This document shows, in pieces, positions 19,186 to 31,769 of a stretch of DNA of 64,000 nt. The DNA comes from Metabacillus fastidiosus NBRC 101226. Lineage in GTDB: Bacteria > Bacillota > Bacilli > Bacillales > Bacillaceae. The stretch covers positions 43,355-107,354 of the forward strand of contig NZ_BCVG01000005.1 in assembly GCF_001591625.1 (NCBI RefSeq), written 5' to 3'. Under the pieces are notes generated by a model. The model worked only from the letters and a program-made list of their open reading frames with translations, made no database searches and had not been told where the DNA came from. Position numbers and translations under genes: made by a program. How positions within the stretch are numbered: the stretch's first letter is position 1; every line of letters starts with the position of its first letter.

Positions 19186-19908
19186 ATGAGCATTCCAAAA
19201 TATAATCGAATTGTACTAAAATTAAGTGGTGAGGCACTTGCGGGTGATAACGGATTTGGAATTAACCCGACAGTGATCCAATCTGTTGCAAAACAAGTGA
19301 AAGAAATTGCTGAACTGGATGTTGAAGTTGCCGTTGTTGTTGGCGGCGGAAATATTTGGAGAGGTAAAATCGGCAGTGAGATGGGAATGGACCGAGCGAC
19401 TGCTGACTATATGGGAATGCTTGCAACCGTTATGAACTCTCTCGCTTTGCAAGACAGTTTAGAAACATTAGGCATTCAAACAAGAGTACAGACATCCATT
19501 GAAATGAGACAGGTTGCAGAGCCCTACATAAGAAGAAAAGCAATTCGCCACTTAGAGAAGAAAAGAGTCGTTATTTTTGCTGCTGGTACTGGTAACCCTT
19601 ACTTCTCAACAGATACGACAGCAGCACTTAGAGCGGCTGAAATTGAAGCTGACGTCATTTTAATGGCGAAAAACAATGTTGACGGTGTTTATAACGCAGA
19701 TCCGAGAAAAGATGAAAATGCAACTAAGTATGATCATTTATCTTATTTAGATGTTATTAAAGAGGGTCTGGAAGTGATGGATTCAACAGCATCTTCATTA
19801 TGTATGGATAATGATATTCCATTAATTGTTTTCTCTATTATGGAAGAAGGCAATATTAAAAGAGCTGTTTTAGGAGAAAATATCGGAACGATTGTGAGGG
19901 GAAAATAA
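19186..19908 (+). CDS. pyrH: UMP kinase
   Basis: UMP kinase phosphorylates UMP to UDP. The 240-residue amino acid kinase-fold protein shows KLSGEAL at the N-terminus, [40 protein letters not shown] and the [12 protein letters not shown] loop. Two adjacent ATGs exist (19183 and 19186); AGGAGG ends at 19180, so the second has better spacing and gives the 240-residue family length. Confidence 0.96.
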   Translation: MSIPKYNRIVLKLSGEALAGDNGFGINPTVIQSVAKQVKEIAELDVEVAVVVGGGNIWRGKIGSEMGMDRATADYMGMLATVMNSLALQDSLETLGIQTRVQTSIEMRQVAEPYIRRKAIRHLEKKRVVIFAAGTGNPYFSTDTTAALRAAEIEADVILMAKNNVDGVYNADPRKDENATKYDHLSYLDVIKEGLEVMDSTASSLCMDNDIPLIVFSIMEEGNIKRAVLGENIGTIVRGK

Positions 19909-19910
19909 TT

Positions 19911-20468
19911 ATGAGTAATCAAGTTATTAGCACAACGAAAGAAAAAATGGAGAAAGCAGTTGCTGCATATGGCCGTGAACTTGCTACTGTCAGAGCAGGC
20001 CGCGCAAGCGCATCTTTATTAGATAAAATTACTGTTGACTATTACGGTGCACCGACACCTGTTAACCAAATGGCTTCTATTAGCACTCCAGAAGCACGTC
20101 TTCTTGTGATCCAACCTTATGATAAAACGATTATCGGTGATATTGAAAAAGCTATTTTAAAATCAGATTTAGGCTTAACACCAACGAGTGACGGTTCAAT
20201 TATTCGTCTTTCTGTTCCTGCACTTACAGAAGAAAGAAGAAAAGAGCTTGTGAAGTTAGTAAAAAAATACGGTGAAGAAGCAAAAATTGCTGTACGTAAC
20301 GTTCGTCGTGACGGCAATGATGATTTGAAGAAATTAGAGAAAAATGGCGACATTACAGAGGATGAATTAAGAGGTTTAACGGATGATATTCAAAAGTTAA
20401 CAGATAAGTTCATCGAGAATGTGGACAGCCTTACGAAAGATAAAGAAAAAGAAATCATGGAAGTTTAA
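19911..20468 (+). CDS. frr: Ribosome recycling factor
   Basis: A 185-residue protein with the RRF signatures [28 protein letters not shown] and [21 protein letters not shown]. It splits post-termination ribosomes together with EF-G. It starts two bases after pyrH stops, with GAGGGG as ribosome binding site, and is followed by a terminator. Confidence 0.97.
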   Translation: MSNQVISTTKEKMEKAVAAYGRELATVRAGRASASLLDKITVDYYGAPTPVNQMASISTPEARLLVIQPYDKTIIGDIEKAILKSDLGLTPTSDGSIIRLSVPALTEERRKELVKLVKKYGEEAKIAVRNVRRDGNDDLKKLEKNGDITEDELRGLTDDIQKLTDKFIENVDSLTKDKEKEIMEV

Positions 20469-20497
20469 TAAAAAAATATGTACAATAGATAATGTAT

Positions 20498-20531
20498 GAA
20501 AGACCCTCTATCGTTTACAGGGGGTTTTTTT
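20498..20531 (+). terminator. Rho-independent terminator after frr
   Basis: AAAGACCCTCT pairs (one G-T) with AGGGGG plus the first T residues of the T-run; seven T end the element at 20531. Confidence 0.8.
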
Positions 20532-20596
20532 GTTAATACTGTTAACAACTGAGCAGTATATAGAGATGATGAATTATCGGGTGATGGAGGAATCTC

Positions 20597-21376
20597 ATGC
20601 TCAATCTATTAAAGAGATGGAATGGTAAAAATACACCTTCCATAGACAGGAAAGATTTAAAGGAAGAAATTAAAAAAGGTGAAATACCTTATCATGTTGC
20701 AATCATTATGGATGGTAATGGACGCTGGGCAAAAAAGCGTGCACTGCCGCGAATTGCTGGCCATCATGAAGGTATGAAAGTCGTAAGGAAAATTACAAAG
20801 CTTGCCAATGAATTAGGAATTGGTGCATTAACTCTTTATGCATTTTCTACTGAAAATTGGAAGCGGCCAAAAACAGAAGTTGATTATTTAATGAAACTTC
20901 CGCAAGAATTTTTAATGACTTATTTACCGGAATTAATCGAAGAAAATGTTCAAGTTCGAATTATTGGCGAAAAGGAGAGGCTTCCGCGCCATACACTTGG
21001 GGCAATTGAACAAGCGGTTAAAGATACGGAAAACAATGATGGATTAATTTTGAATTTTGCACTAAATTATGGAAGTCGCTCAGAAATTATTCAGGCTGTC
21101 CAGCATATTGCTGCTGATGTCAAAAGCGGCAAGATGGAGGAAGATGAAATTGATGAGACCACTTTTTCCAGCTATTTGATGACAGGAGCATTAAAAGACC
21201 CGGACTTGCTCATTAGGACGAGTGGTGAAATTAGATTAAGCAATTTTATGCTTTGGCAGCTTGCTTATACAGAGTTTTGGTTTACAGAAGTACTCTGGCC
21301 TGATTTTAATGAAAATCATATGCTGGAAGCTTTAAAAGCTTATCAACAAAGAGGACGCAGATTTGGCGGCGTATAG
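20597..21376 (+). CDS. uppS: Undecaprenyl diphosphate synthase
   Basis: A cis-prenyltransferase that builds the C55 lipid carrier for peptidoglycan and teichoic acid. The 259-residue protein carries the catalytic Asp39 in IIMDGNGRWAKKR, then GHHEGMK, LYAFSTENWKRP and the C-terminal substrate-binding segment DLLIRTSGEIRLSNFMLWQ. GGAGGAATCTC precedes the ATG at 20597. The four genes uppS-cdsA-dxr-rasP form a tight cluster for isoprenoid and lipid metabolism. Confidence 0.96.
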   Translation: MLNLLKRWNGKNTPSIDRKDLKEEIKKGEIPYHVAIIMDGNGRWAKKRALPRIAGHHEGMKVVRKITKLANELGIGALTLYAFSTENWKRPKTEVDYLMKLPQEFLMTYLPELIEENVQVRIIGEKERLPRHTLGAIEQAVKDTENNDGLILNFALNYGSRSEIIQAVQHIAADVKSGKMEEDEIDETTFSSYLMTGALKDPDLLIRTSGEIRLSNFMLWQLAYTEFWFTEVLWPDFNENHMLEALKAYQQRGRRFGGV

Positions 21377-21393
21377 AAGGTGATGAAAAGAGA

Positions 21394-22188
21394 ATGAAGC
21401 AAAGAATCATAACAGGAGTCGTAGCAGCAGCTGTATTTCTTCCTTTCGTTATGTATGGAAATTTACCGTTTACGATCTTCGTTTACGTATTAGGTGTCAT
21501 TGCTCTTAAGGAATTATTAAGAATGAAGAAAATTCATTTATTATCTGTTCCAGGTTTTATTAGTTTGTTATTATTAACAATTCTACTAATACCGAGTAAA
21601 TATATGACAATGTTAGGTGATTTAAATTTATCAAAAGTGGAAATTGCTCTTTTAAGTCTTTTGTTATTTTTAACATATACAGTCGTGACTAAGAATAAAT
21701 TTACTTTTGATGATGTCGGTTTTTCTATTCTTTCTACAATGTACATCGGTGTCGGTTTTTATTATTTAATTGAGACGAGAACAGAAGGGATAGAATACAT
21801 CTTTTATGCATTATTTTTAATATGGGTAACGGACTCTGGTGCCTACTTTGTCGGACGCTCTTTGGGTAAGAGAAAGCTTTGGCCCGAAATCAGTCCGAAT
21901 AAAACGGTAGAAGGGGCTATTGGCGGGATTATTTGTGCCATTGTTTTTGCATGGATATATCGCATATTTACAGATTTGCCAATGACTTTTATTGAAATGA
22001 CAATTATTACTGCTTTATTATCGGCTTTTGGACAAATTGGTGATTTAGTTGAGTCAGCTTTAAAGCGTCATTATCAAATTAAAGATTCAGGTACAATTTT
22101 ACCAGGCCATGGCGGTATTTTAGATCGTTTTGACAGTCTTTTATTCGTCTTGCCGATCTTACATTTATTGCTTTTATTATTTAAGTAG
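21394..22188 (+). CDS. cdsA: Phosphatidate cytidylyltransferase
   Basis: CdsA makes CDP-diacylglycerol from phosphatidic acid and CTP. The 264-residue protein has about eight membrane segments and the CTP-transferase signature near the C-terminus: [20 protein letters not shown] followed by [19 protein letters not shown] precedes the ATG at 21394. Confidence 0.95.
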   Translation: MKQRIITGVVAAAVFLPFVMYGNLPFTIFVYVLGVIALKELLRMKKIHLLSVPGFISLLLLTILLIPSKYMTMLGDLNLSKVEIALLSLLLFLTYTVVTKNKFTFDDVGFSILSTMYIGVGFYYLIETRTEGIEYIFYALFLIWVTDSGAYFVGRSLGKRKLWPEISPNKTVEGAIGGIICAIVFAWIYRIFTDLPMTFIEMTIITALLSAFGQIGDLVESALKRHYQIKDSGTILPGHGGILDRFDSLLFVLPILHLLLLLFK

Positions 22189-22205
22189 TGATTGAGGGTG
22201 TCTTA

Positions 22206-23357
22206 GTGAAGAAAATAAGCTTATTAGGAGCGACGGGTTCAATTGGTGAGCAAACGTTGGATGTTATAAACAGCTACCGTGAGCGATTTGAACTCATTGC
22301 GATTTCCTTTGGCAGCAATATAGAGTATGGACGGAAAATTATTCAGCAATTTAAACCGAAATTCGTCGCTGTTAAAGAGAAAAAAACTTGTGAACAGTTG
22401 AAACTTGAATTTTTAAATGAAGGCATTACATTTTCTTACGGAGAAGAAGCTTTAATGGAAGCGGCTATGCTGGAAGAAGTGGAAATCGTCGTCAATGCGC
22501 TCGTTGGAAATGTTGGATTAGTACCAACACTAAAAGCGATTGAAGCGGGAAAAAAAGTGGCAATAGCGAACAAAGAACCGCTCGTTACTGCTGGTCATCT
22601 TTTAACAGAACATGCAAGGCGCTACAACGTTCCGCTTCTGCCGGTAGACAGCGAACATTCAGCGATCTTTCAATGTCTGCAAGGAGAAAACCCAAAAACA
22701 ATTGAGAGACTGATTTTAACCGCATCTGGAGGAAGCTTCAGGGATAAAAGAAGAGATGAGCTCGACGGGGTAACTATTGAAGAAGCGTTAAGCCACCCGA
22801 ACTGGTCAATGGGAGCTAAAATTACGATTGATTCAGCGACGATGATGAATAAAGGCTTTGAAGTAATTGAGGCACATTGGCTTTTTGATATACCTTATGA
22901 AAAAATTGATGTATTATTACATAAGGAAAGTATTATACATTCTTTAGTTGAATTTCAGGATACGAGTGTGATCGCACAGCTTGGAACTCCAGATATGCGT
23001 GTGCCTATTCAATATGCATTAACATATCCGAACAGGCTTCCTTTAACGAACACAAAGCAGTTAAAATTATGGGAAATCGGCCAATTACATTTTGCAAAAG
23101 TGGATTTTAACCGTTATCGTGCGTTAAAATATGCATATGATGCAGGAAAAATTGGTGGAACGATGCCGACTGTTCTTAATGCGGCAAATGAAGTTTGTGT
23201 GGAAGCCTTTTTAGCAAATCAAATAACATTTTTGCAAATTGAGGAATTGATTGAAAAATCACTTTCAAGACATGATGTTTTGCCACATCCAAGTCTGGAA
23301 GTTATTCAAGAGGTAGATATCGAAACGCGCCAGTTTGTTAAAAACTTAATTTCTTAA
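22206..23357 (+). CDS. dxr: 1-deoxy-D-xylulose 5-phosphate reductoisomerase
   Basis: The NADPH-dependent first committed enzyme of the MEP isoprenoid pathway, 383 residues. Visible motifs are the NADPH-binding [14 protein letters not shown] at the N-terminus, [11 protein letters not shown] (where family members usually have NKE-x-LV), the metal ligands in [19 protein letters not shown] and [20 protein letters not shown]. The GTG at 22206 was chosen because GAGGGTG at 22194-22200 precedes it and the product then starts at the Rossmann strand. Confidence 0.95.
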   Translation: MKKISLLGATGSIGEQTLDVINSYRERFELIAISFGSNIEYGRKIIQQFKPKFVAVKEKKTCEQLKLEFLNEGITFSYGEEALMEAAMLEEVEIVVNALVGNVGLVPTLKAIEAGKKVAIANKEPLVTAGHLLTEHARRYNVPLLPVDSEHSAIFQCLQGENPKTIERLILTASGGSFRDKRRDELDGVTIEEALSHPNWSMGAKITIDSATMMNKGFEVIEAHWLFDIPYEKIDVLLHKESIIHSLVEFQDTSVIAQLGTPDMRVPIQYALTYPNRLPLTNTKQLKLWEIGQLHFAKVDFNRYRALKYAYDAGKIGGTMPTVLNAANEVCVEAFLANQITFLQIEELIEKSLSRHDVLPHPSLEVIQEVDIETRQFVKNLIS

Positions 23358-23371
23358 AGGTGGTCATACTT

Positions 23372-24634
23372 ATGAACACGGTAATAGCGTTTATTTTGAT
23401 TTTCGGTTCGCTTGTTTTTTTCCATGAACTAGGTCATCTTGTTTTGGCGAAAAGAGCAGGTATTTTATGCCGTGAATTTGCAATCGGTTTTGGACCGAAA
23501 CTTTTGTCTTTTAAAAAGGATGAGACAGTTTATACGATCAGACTTTTGCCGATCGGCGGATTCGTTCGTATGGCAGGAGAAGATCCGGAAGTAGTGGAAG
23601 TAAAGCCGGGTTTTAATATCGGCCTTCTTTTTAATCGTGAAAATAAAGTGGAGAAAATTATTTTAAATAATAAAGAAAAATATCCACAGGCTAAAATTAT
23701 TGAAGTGGAACATGCTGACTTAGAGCATGAAATGGTAATCACAGGTTTTGTTCATGGGGAAGAAGAGGAATCATTACAAAGGTTTGAAGTAAGTGAGGAG
23801 TCTTATTTCGTTTCAGACGGACAAGAACTGCAAATTGCGCCGTATAATCGCCAATTTGCTTCAAAAACATTAGGTCAAAGGGCAGCTGCAATTATTGCAG
23901 GTCCTGCGATGAACTTCATTTTAGCATTTTTCCTTTTAATCGCTTTAGGTTTTATTCAAGGTGCTCCAGTTAATGAATCAAGACTTGGAGAGTTAACGAC
24001 CGACAGTGCTGCAACAAAAGCGGGATTAGTAGAAGGGGACTATATCCAGTCCATCAGTGGGCAAGAAACGAGTACATGGAGTGATGTTGTTAGCATTATT
24101 CGTGCAAATCCTGAAAAGGAACTGACATTTGTCGTTACGCGCGGAGACAAGACATTTGAAACAACGGTTGTACCTGCTGCAGTAAAAGAAGACGGGGAAA
24201 CATTCGGCAGACTGGGGGCATACAGCCCTGTTGATAAATCATTTTTCGGCTCCATTAAATACGGATTTGTCGAAACATTTGTATGGTCAAAAGAGATTTT
24301 AGTTAATTTCGGTAAACTTATTACAGGCCAGTTTTCAATTGATGCACTTTCAGGTCCTGTCGGTATTTACGATATAACAGATAAAGTTGCTGAATCAGGA
24401 ACGATTAATTTATTGCGCTGGGCAGCACTTTTAAGCATTAACTTAGGGATTGTGAATTTATTGCCAATTCCAGCTCTTGACGGCGGAAGATTACTATTTT
24501 TCCTTATTGAAGCTTTAAGAGGAAAACCAATTGACCGTCATAAAGAAGGACTCGTCCACTTAATCGGCTTTGCATTATTAATGCTTTTAATGCTTGTCGT
24601 TACATGGAACGATATTCAAAGACTATTTTTGTGA
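23372..24634 (+). CDS. rasP: Site-2 intramembrane metalloprotease RasP
   Basis: A 420-residue membrane zinc protease (RseP family) that cleaves anti-sigma factors such as RsiW, as well as signal peptides. The active site His18-Glu19-x-x-His22 lies in the first helix (FFHELGH); a PDZ domain (about residues 200-280) follows the second helix, and the third zinc ligand is in IPALDGGR near residue 370. The ATG at 23372 follows AAAGGTGG; a GTG 12 bases upstream sits in that motif. Confidence 0.94.
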   Translation: MNTVIAFILIFGSLVFFHELGHLVLAKRAGILCREFAIGFGPKLLSFKKDETVYTIRLLPIGGFVRMAGEDPEVVEVKPGFNIGLLFNRENKVEKIILNNKEKYPQAKIIEVEHADLEHEMVITGFVHGEEEESLQRFEVSEESYFVSDGQELQIAPYNRQFASKTLGQRAAAIIAGPAMNFILAFFLLIALGFIQGAPVNESRLGELTTDSAATKAGLVEGDYIQSISGQETSTWSDVVSIIRANPEKELTFVVTRGDKTFETTVVPAAVKEDGETFGRLGAYSPVDKSFFGSIKYGFVETFVWSKEILVNFGKLITGQFSIDALSGPVGIYDITDKVAESGTINLLRWAALLSINLGIVNLLPIPALDGGRLLFFLIEALRGKPIDRHKEGLVHLIGFALLMLLMLVVTWNDIQRLFL

Positions 24635-24644
24635 GGAAAATTGA

Positions 24645-26360
<1,716 letters not shown>

Positions 26361-26415
26361 AAAAGCAGCTCATTTCATGGTATGATTAATTAGACAAAAT
26401 GAGGTTGCCTATGAT

Positions 26416-26469
26416 AGGGTCTGACTTCTCTTAGAGAAAAATCATCTTAGAGAGTCCGGCCCTTTTTTT
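26416..26469 (+). terminator. Rho-independent terminator (or polC leader hairpin)
   Basis: A long imperfect stem, AGGGTCTGACTT-CTCT against AGAG-AGTCCGGCCCT, is followed by seven T. It lies 56 bases after proS and 19 bases before polC. An extended -10 motif (TGGTATGAT, 26378-26386) sits upstream, so the hairpin may end proS transcripts and also attenuate a polC transcript. Confidence 0.75.
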
Positions 26470-26487
26470 GAAGAAAGGAGAGGGGAA

Positions 26488-29400
26488 ATGAGTATTGCAA
26501 ATATGAAGCTTGAAAAGTTTCAACTTCTGCTCCAGCAAATTAATCTGACGGAAAATGAAGTCGTTGATTATTTTCGCAATGGGTCAATCGCAAAGCTTAT
26601 CGTTCATAAGAAAGAGAAGAAATGGCATTTTCAATTTCAATTTGAAAAAATTCTTCCATATGAAGTATTGCAATTATTTACGATGAGATTAAAGCAGGCA
26701 TTTTCCCATATTGCTAATGTTACCTTTTCGATTGAAGTATCGGATCACGTATTTGATGAGAAATTAGTGCAAGATTACTGGTCGATATGTATTGAAGAAT
26801 TAGATGGAATTGCACCGCCGATTTTATCTTTATTACATGAGCAGCGCCCACAAGTTCGAGGTGTGAAACTTCTTATAAAAACGAGAAATGATACAGAAGC
26901 TGCTTCTATTAAGAAAAAGTATGCACCGATGATTCAGGAAAGCTACCAGCAGTTTGGCTTTCCGCTCCTGCAGCTTGACACGGAAGTAAATATTTCTGAA
27001 GAAGAAATTCAGAAATTCCAACAGCAAAAAGAGCAGGAAGATAAAGAAAGAGTCATTCTCGCTATGACAGAAATGGAAAAACGCGAGAAGGAAAGTGATC
27101 AGATCCAAGTTACAGGCCCGCTTACGATCGGTTATACGATTAAAGGAGACGAAGAAATCCGTACGCTCGCTTCGATAGAAGATGAAGAAAGAAGAGCCGT
27201 TGTTCAAGGATATGTATTTGATGCAGAAGCAAAAGAGCTCAGAAGCGGGAGAACACTTTTAACCTTTAAAATTACGGACTATACGAGTTCCATTATCGTT
27301 AAGATGTTTGCCCGTGATAAGGAAGATGCTGCCCTTCTTGCAGCAGTAAAAAAAGGTATGTGGCTAAAAGTGAGAGGAAGCGTTCAAAACGATACATTCG
27401 TTCGTGATCTCGTCATGATCGCAAATGATATAAATGAGGTAAAAGCAAAAGGGCGCGAAGATAAAGCACCTGAAGATGAAAAACGTGTAGAGCTTCATCT
27501 TCATTCGCCAATGAGCCAAATGGATGCAGTCACTTCGATAAGCAAATATGTTGAACAGGCGAAAAAATGGGGCCATAAAGCAATCGCTCTTACCGATCAC
27601 GCTGTCGCGCAGTCTTTCCCTGAAGCATATTCGGCGGGGAAAAAGAACGGAGTAAAAATCATTTACGGTATTGAAGCGAACTTAGTAGATGATGGTGTGC
27701 CGATTGCCTATAATGAAGACCATAGAAATTTAGTAGAAGCGACATATGTCGTCTTTGACGTAGAAACGACCGGTTTATCTGCTGTTTACGATACGATTAT
27801 TGAGCTTGCGGCGGTGAAGGTTCGCGGCGGAGAAATTATCGATCGTTTTGAATCATTCGCAAATCCGCATCACCCACTTTCAGCGAAAACGATTGAATTA
27901 ACGGGGATAACAGATGACATGGTAAGAGATGCACCCAATGTCGATGCTGTCCTGCAAAAATTTAAAGAGTGGATCGGAAATGATGTATTAGTTGCACATA
28001 ATGCAAGCTTTGATATGGGATTTTTAAATGTCGGTTATAAAAATTTGCTGAAAACAGGAAAAGCGGAAAATCCTGTTATCGATACATTGGAATTGGGACG
28101 ATTTTTATATCCAGAATTAAAAAATCACCGTTTAAACACATTATGTAAAAGATTCGATATTGAACTGACTCAGCATCACCGTGCGATATATGATGCGGAA
28201 GCAACCGGATATTTATTAATTAAAATGCTAAAGGATGCTGCTGAAAAAGGGATCGAGTTTCATGATGAATTGAATGATAATATGGGAAGCGGTAATGCAT
28301 ATCAAAGATCAAGACCGTATCATGCGATATTAATTGCTCAAAACGATGTTGGACTTAAAAACTTATTTAAGCTTGTCTCCCTTTCCCATCTAAACTATTT
28401 TTACAGAGTTCCACGTATCCCGCGTTCACAGCTGAAGAAATTCAGAGAAGGGATTTTAATCGGCTCTGCCTGTGACAAAGGGGAAGTATTTGAAGGAATG
28501 ATGCAAAAATCTCCTGAAGAAGTCGAAGATATTGCAGCATTCTATGATTATTTTGAAGTCCAGCCGCTTGATGTGTATAAACATTTAATCGAGCTTGACT
28601 ATATTAAAAACGTCGATGCATTAAAAGAAATTATTAATAATATTATTAAACTTGGTGAAAAACTGGAAAAGCCTGTCGTCGCTACAGGAAATGCACATTA
28701 TTTAAATCCTGAAGACTATATTTACAGAAAGATTCTCGTTCGTTCACAAGGCGGGGCAAATCCTTTAAACCGATATGAACTGCCGAAAGTTCATTTCAGA
28801 ACGACAGATGAAATGCTTGACTGCTTCTCATTTTTAGGGGAAGAGAAGGCGAAGGAAATCGTCGTAACGAATACAAATATGATTGCTGACATGATCGGCG
28901 AAGTAAAACCGATTAAGGACGATCTTTATACACCGAAAATTGAAGGTGCTGAGGAAGAAATTCGGGAAATGAGCTATAACCGTGCAAGAAACATCTACGG
29001 AGAACAATTGCCGGAGATTGTGGAAGCGAGACTTGAGAAAGAATTAAAAAGTATTATCGGCCATGGTTTTGCTGTTATTTATTTAATTTCTCATAAGCTG
29101 GTAAAAAAATCATTGGATGACGGCTACTTAGTAGGTTCACGTGGTTCTGTCGGTTCTTCATTAGTTGCAACGATGACCGATATTACAGAAGTAAATCCGC
29201 TTCCGCCGCATTATGTGTGTCCTAATTGCCAGCATTCTGAATTTTTCAACGATGGTTCTGTCGGTTCAGGATTCGATTTACCGAATAAAGACTGCACAGA
29301 ATGTGGCGAGAAATATAATAAAGACGGCCATGATATTCCGTTTGAAACATTCCTTGGCTTTAAAGGAGATAAAGTTCCGGATATCGATCTCAATTTCTCC

Positions 29401-30798
29401 GGAGAATATCAGCCGCATGCACATAACTATACGAAAATCCTATTTGGTGAGGAATATGTGTATCGTGCCGGAACGATCGGTACGGTTGCTGAAAAGACGG
29501 CTTACGGTTATGTAAAGGGCTATGCAAATGATAATAATTTAATTATTCGCGGTGCTGAAGTTGATAGGCTTGTTCAAGGTTGTACTGGTGTAAAAAGAAC
29601 GACTGGACAGCATCCCGGTGGAATTATTGTTGTTCCTGATTATATGGATATTTATGATTTCTCACCGATTCAGTTCCCTGCCGATGCGACAGATTCTGAA
29701 TGGAAAACGACTCATTTTGACTTCCATTCGATCCATGATAATTTATTAAAACTTGATATACTCGGACACGATGATCCGACTGTTATTCGTATGCTGCAAG
29801 ATTTGAGCGGAATCGATCCAAAAACAATTCCGACTGATGATCCTGAAGTAATGAAAATTTTTAGTGGAACAGAAACACTCGGTGTAACACAAGAGGAAAT
29901 TATGTGTAAAACCGGAACGCTCGGTATTCCTGAATTTGGAACGAGATTCGTCCGCCAAATGTTAGAAGATACGAAGCCGACAACATTTTCTGAGCTCGTT
30001 CAAATTTCGGGGCTTTCCCACGGAACAGACGTATGGTTAGGTAATGCACAGGAGCTGATTCATAATAAAACATGTACATTAAGTGAAGTAATCGGGTGTC
30101 GTGACGATATTATGGTTTATTTAATTTATCAGGGATTAGACCCGTCATTTGCCTTTAAAATTATGGAATCTGTTCGTAAAGGAAAGGGCCTTACAGAAGA
30201 AATGGAAGCGGAAATGAATGATAAAGGTGTACCGAAATGGTATATCGAATCATGTCTTAAAATAAAATATATGTTCCCGAAGGCGCATGCTGCTGCATAT
30301 GTTTTAATGGCAGTAAGAATTGCTTATTTCAAAGTACATCATCCGCTTTTATACTATGCTGCGTACTTCACAGTGCGTGCAGATGATTTTGATGTTGATG
30401 CGATGGTTGCAGGCTCGAATGCCATAAAAGCAAAAATTGATGAAATTAATCAAAAAGGACTGGAAGCATCAACGAAAGAGAAAAACCTTTTAACTGTTAT
30501 GGAAATTTGTTTGGAAATGTGTGCAAGAGGGTTCTTCTTCCAAAAGGTTGATTTATATCGTTCAAGTGCCAATGAATTTATTATTGATGGAAATACATTA
30601 ATTCCGCCGTTTAATTCTATTCCGGGACTTGGAACGAATGCTGCCTTTAATATTGTAAAAGCGAGAGAAGATGGAGAGTTTTTATCAAAAGAGGACTTGC
30701 AGAAGCGTGGTAAAGTATCAAAAACAGTAATCGAATACCTTGATAATCAAGGATGTTTAGAAGATCTGCCAGATCAAAATCAGCTGTCATTTTTCTAA
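26488..30798 (+). CDS. polC: DNA polymerase III alpha subunit, PolC type
   Basis: The replicative polymerase of low-GC Gram-positives, 1436 residues. Domain order: N-terminal domain, OB fold (about 230-325), PHP domain ([14 protein letters not shown], about 335), an inserted DnaQ-like 3'-5' exonuclease ([20 protein letters not shown] about 425; [22 protein letters not shown]), the PHP remainder, a zinc-binding C-x2-C pair ([10 protein letters not shown] and CTECGEKY), palm catalytic Asp residues in [12 protein letters not shown], fingers, and a C-terminal beta-clamp peptide QLSFF. AAAGGAGAGG precedes the ATG. It is a single-gene unit between two terminators. Confidence 0.97.
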   Translation: MSIANMKLEKFQLLLQQINLTENEVVDYFRNGSIAKLIVHKKEKKWHFQFQFEKILPYEVLQLFTMRLKQAFSHIANVTFSIEVSDHVFDEKLVQDYWSICIEELDGIAPPILSLLHEQRPQVRGVKLLIKTRNDTEAASIKKKYAPMIQESYQQFGFPLLQLDTEVNISEEEIQKFQQQKEQEDKERVILAMTEMEKREKESDQIQVTGPLTIGYTIKGDEEIRTLASIEDEERRAVVQGYVFDAEAKELRSGRTLLTFKITDYTSSIIVKMFARDKEDAALLAAVKKGMWLKVRGSVQNDTFVRDLVMIANDINEVKAKGREDKAPEDEKRVELHLHSPMSQMDAVTSISKYVEQAKKWGHKAIALTDHAVAQSFPEAYSAGKKNGVKIIYGIEANLVDDGVPIAYNEDHRNLVEATYVVFDVETTGLSAVYDTIIELAAVKVRGGEIIDRFESFANPHHPLSAKTIELTGITDDMVRDAPNVDAVLQKFKEWIGNDVLVAHNASFDMGFLNVGYKNLLKTGKAENPVIDTLELGRFLYPELKNHRLNTLCKRFDIELTQHHRAIYDAEATGYLLIKMLKDAAEKGIEFHDELNDNMGSGNAYQRSRPYHAILIAQNDVGLKNLFKLVSLSHLNYFYRVPRIPRSQLKKFREGILIGSACDKGEVFEGMMQKSPEEVEDIAAFYDYFEVQPLDVYKHLIELDYIKNVDALKEIINNIIKLGEKLEKPVVATGNAHYLNPEDYIYRKILVRSQGGANPLNRYELPKVHFRTTDEMLDCFSFLGEEKAKEIVVTNTNMIADMIGEVKPIKDDLYTPKIEGAEEEIREMSYNRARNIYGEQLPEIVEARLEKELKSIIGHGFAVIYLISHKLVKKSLDDGYLVGSRGSVGSSLVATMTDITEVNPLPPHYVCPNCQHSEFFNDGSVGSGFDLPNKDCTECGEKYNKDGHDIPFETFLGFKGDKVPDIDLNFSGEYQPHAHNYTKILFGEEYVYRAGTIGTVAEKTAYGYVKGYANDNNLIIRGAEVDRLVQGCTGVKRTTGQHPGGIIVVPDYMDIYDFSPIQFPADATDSEWKTTHFDFHSIHDNLLKLDILGHDDPTVIRMLQDLSGIDPKTIPTDDPEVMKIFSGTETLGVTQEEIMCKTGTLGIPEFGTRFVRQMLEDTKPTTFSELVQISGLSHGTDVWLGNAQELIHNKTCTLSEVIGCRDDIMVYLIYQGLDPSFAFKIMESVRKGKGLTEEMEAEMNDKGVPKWYIESCLKIKYMFPKAHAAAYVLMAVRIAYFKVHHPLLYYAAYFTVRADDFDVDAMVAGSNAIKAKIDEINQKGLEASTKEKNLLTVMEICLEMCARGFFFQKVDLYRSSANEFIIDGNTLIPPFNSIPGLGTNAAFNIVKAREDGEFLSKEDLQKRGKVSKTVIEYLDNQGCLEDLPDQNQLSFF

Positions 30799-30817
30799 AA
30801 AATACGAGTTACACAAG

Positions 30818-30848
30818 AGGACAACTTTTAACGAGTTGTCCTTTTTTG
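30818..30848 (+). terminator. Rho-independent terminator after polC
   Basis: AGGACAACT (30818-30826) pairs with AGTTGTCCT (30834-30842), followed by a T-run. Confidence 0.9.
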
Positions 30849-30923
30849 TTATAGAGATGTTGAATAATCGGTATTTTTAATCTTTTACACATAAATATCT
30901 CTTAATTGAATGAGGAGATAAGT

Positions 30924-30952
30924 TTGCATAAACTAGCCGGTTATGTTATGCT
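30924..30952 (+). promoter_or_regulatory. Sigma-A-like promoter of the rimP-nusA-infB operon
   Basis: TTGCAT (30924-30929) and TATGCT (30947-30952) lie 17 bases apart. The transcript would start near 30959, giving a leader of about 210 bases with two hairpins before rimP. Confidence 0.65.
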
Positions 30953-30984
30953 TCTAATGAAAACACTGACGATAAGCAGAGGAA

Positions 30985-31008
30985 AAGAGTGGGGAAACCC
31001 ACTCTTTC
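30985..31008 (+). promoter_or_regulatory. Leader hairpin with GAAA tetraloop, nusA operon
   Basis: A perfect 10-bp stem, AAAGAGTGGG with CCCACTCTTT, is closed by a GAAA (GNRA-type) loop. It lies near the predicted 5' end of the transcript. The downstream sequence (CGTATTG) is not a T-run, so it is not a simple terminator; a protective 5' hairpin or part of an attenuator is more likely. Confidence 0.6.
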
Positions 31009-31091
31009 GTATTGTAGTAGTTTTTAAAGGCTTAGATTTCATGTATATTCGCGAATGTTTATTTGTGTTTGTACGAACTTAAACTTTAATC

Positions 31092-31118
31092 CCCTGCTTA
31101 TTTAAAAGCAGGGTTTTT
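31092..31118 (+). terminator. Leader terminator/attenuator upstream of rimP-nusA
   Basis: CCCTGCTT (31092-31099) pairs with AAGCAGGG (31106-31113) and five T follow. It sits between the promoter and the first gene, so it must be read through for operon expression. NusA-dependent termination in its own leader has been described in B. subtilis; this arrangement fits that model. Confidence 0.7.
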
Positions 31119-31170
31119 CAGCACATAAGTGCTTTAGTTATTTTGGCTTTTCGTTCACAAGGAGGAAATT

Positions 31171-31644
31171 ATGAGCAAAAAAGTGACGGAAATCGTTGAA
31201 CAATTAGTCCAACCGATTGTTGAACAAATGAATTTAGAATTAATACATATTGAATATGTAAAAGAAGGAAAGAACTGGTTTCTTCGCGTTTTTATTGATT
31301 CAGAATCAGGCGTTGATATTGAAGAATGTGGAATAGTAAGTGAGAGATTGAGCGAAAAACTTGATGAATTAGATCCGATTACACATAATTACTTTTTAGA
31401 AGTGTCTTCTCCAGGTGCAGAAAGACCGTTAAAAAAAGAAGCAGATTTTACGAAAGCGATCGGCAAAAATGTCCATATTAAAACATATGAGCCGATTGAT
31501 GATGAAAAACTGTTTGAAGGTGTGCTAACAGATTTTAATGGTGAAGTCGTAACGATTACAATTACTATTAAGACAAGGAAGAAAACAATCCAAATTCCTT
31601 ATGAGAAGGTAGCGAGTGCAAGATTAGCTGTATCATTTAATTAG
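31171..31644 (+). CDS. rimP: Ribosome maturation factor RimP
   Basis: A 157-residue protein (YlxS in B. subtilis) needed for 30S subunit maturation. The N-terminal alpha/beta domain has [20 protein letters not shown], then [18 protein letters not shown] and [14 protein letters not shown]; the C-terminal SH3-like domain runs from about residue 90. AAGGAGGAAATT precedes the ATG. First gene of the nusA-infB operon; 125 bases without a recognisable gene separate it from nusA. Confidence 0.94.
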   Translation: MSKKVTEIVEQLVQPIVEQMNLELIHIEYVKEGKNWFLRVFIDSESGVDIEECGIVSERLSEKLDELDPITHNYFLEVSSPGAERPLKKEADFTKAIGKNVHIKTYEPIDDEKLFEGVLTDFNGEVVTITITIKTRKKTIQIPYEKVASARLAVSFN

Positions 31645-31769
31645 TCCTAATATGAGTAGTTTTGTTTTTTCACACTTCACACTTGTTTCTTCAAAAGGGT
31701 TAAATCAAAATCGAAGCTGCTTTCATTTATGTAAAAATTGCTTATTTATTTAAGGGGGAAGTCGTTAAC

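Noticed and set aside
26361..26487. T-box or other amino acid-responsive leader for proS
   Set aside because: The gap before proS is only 22 bases and the hairpin lies after proS; no T-box sequence is present.
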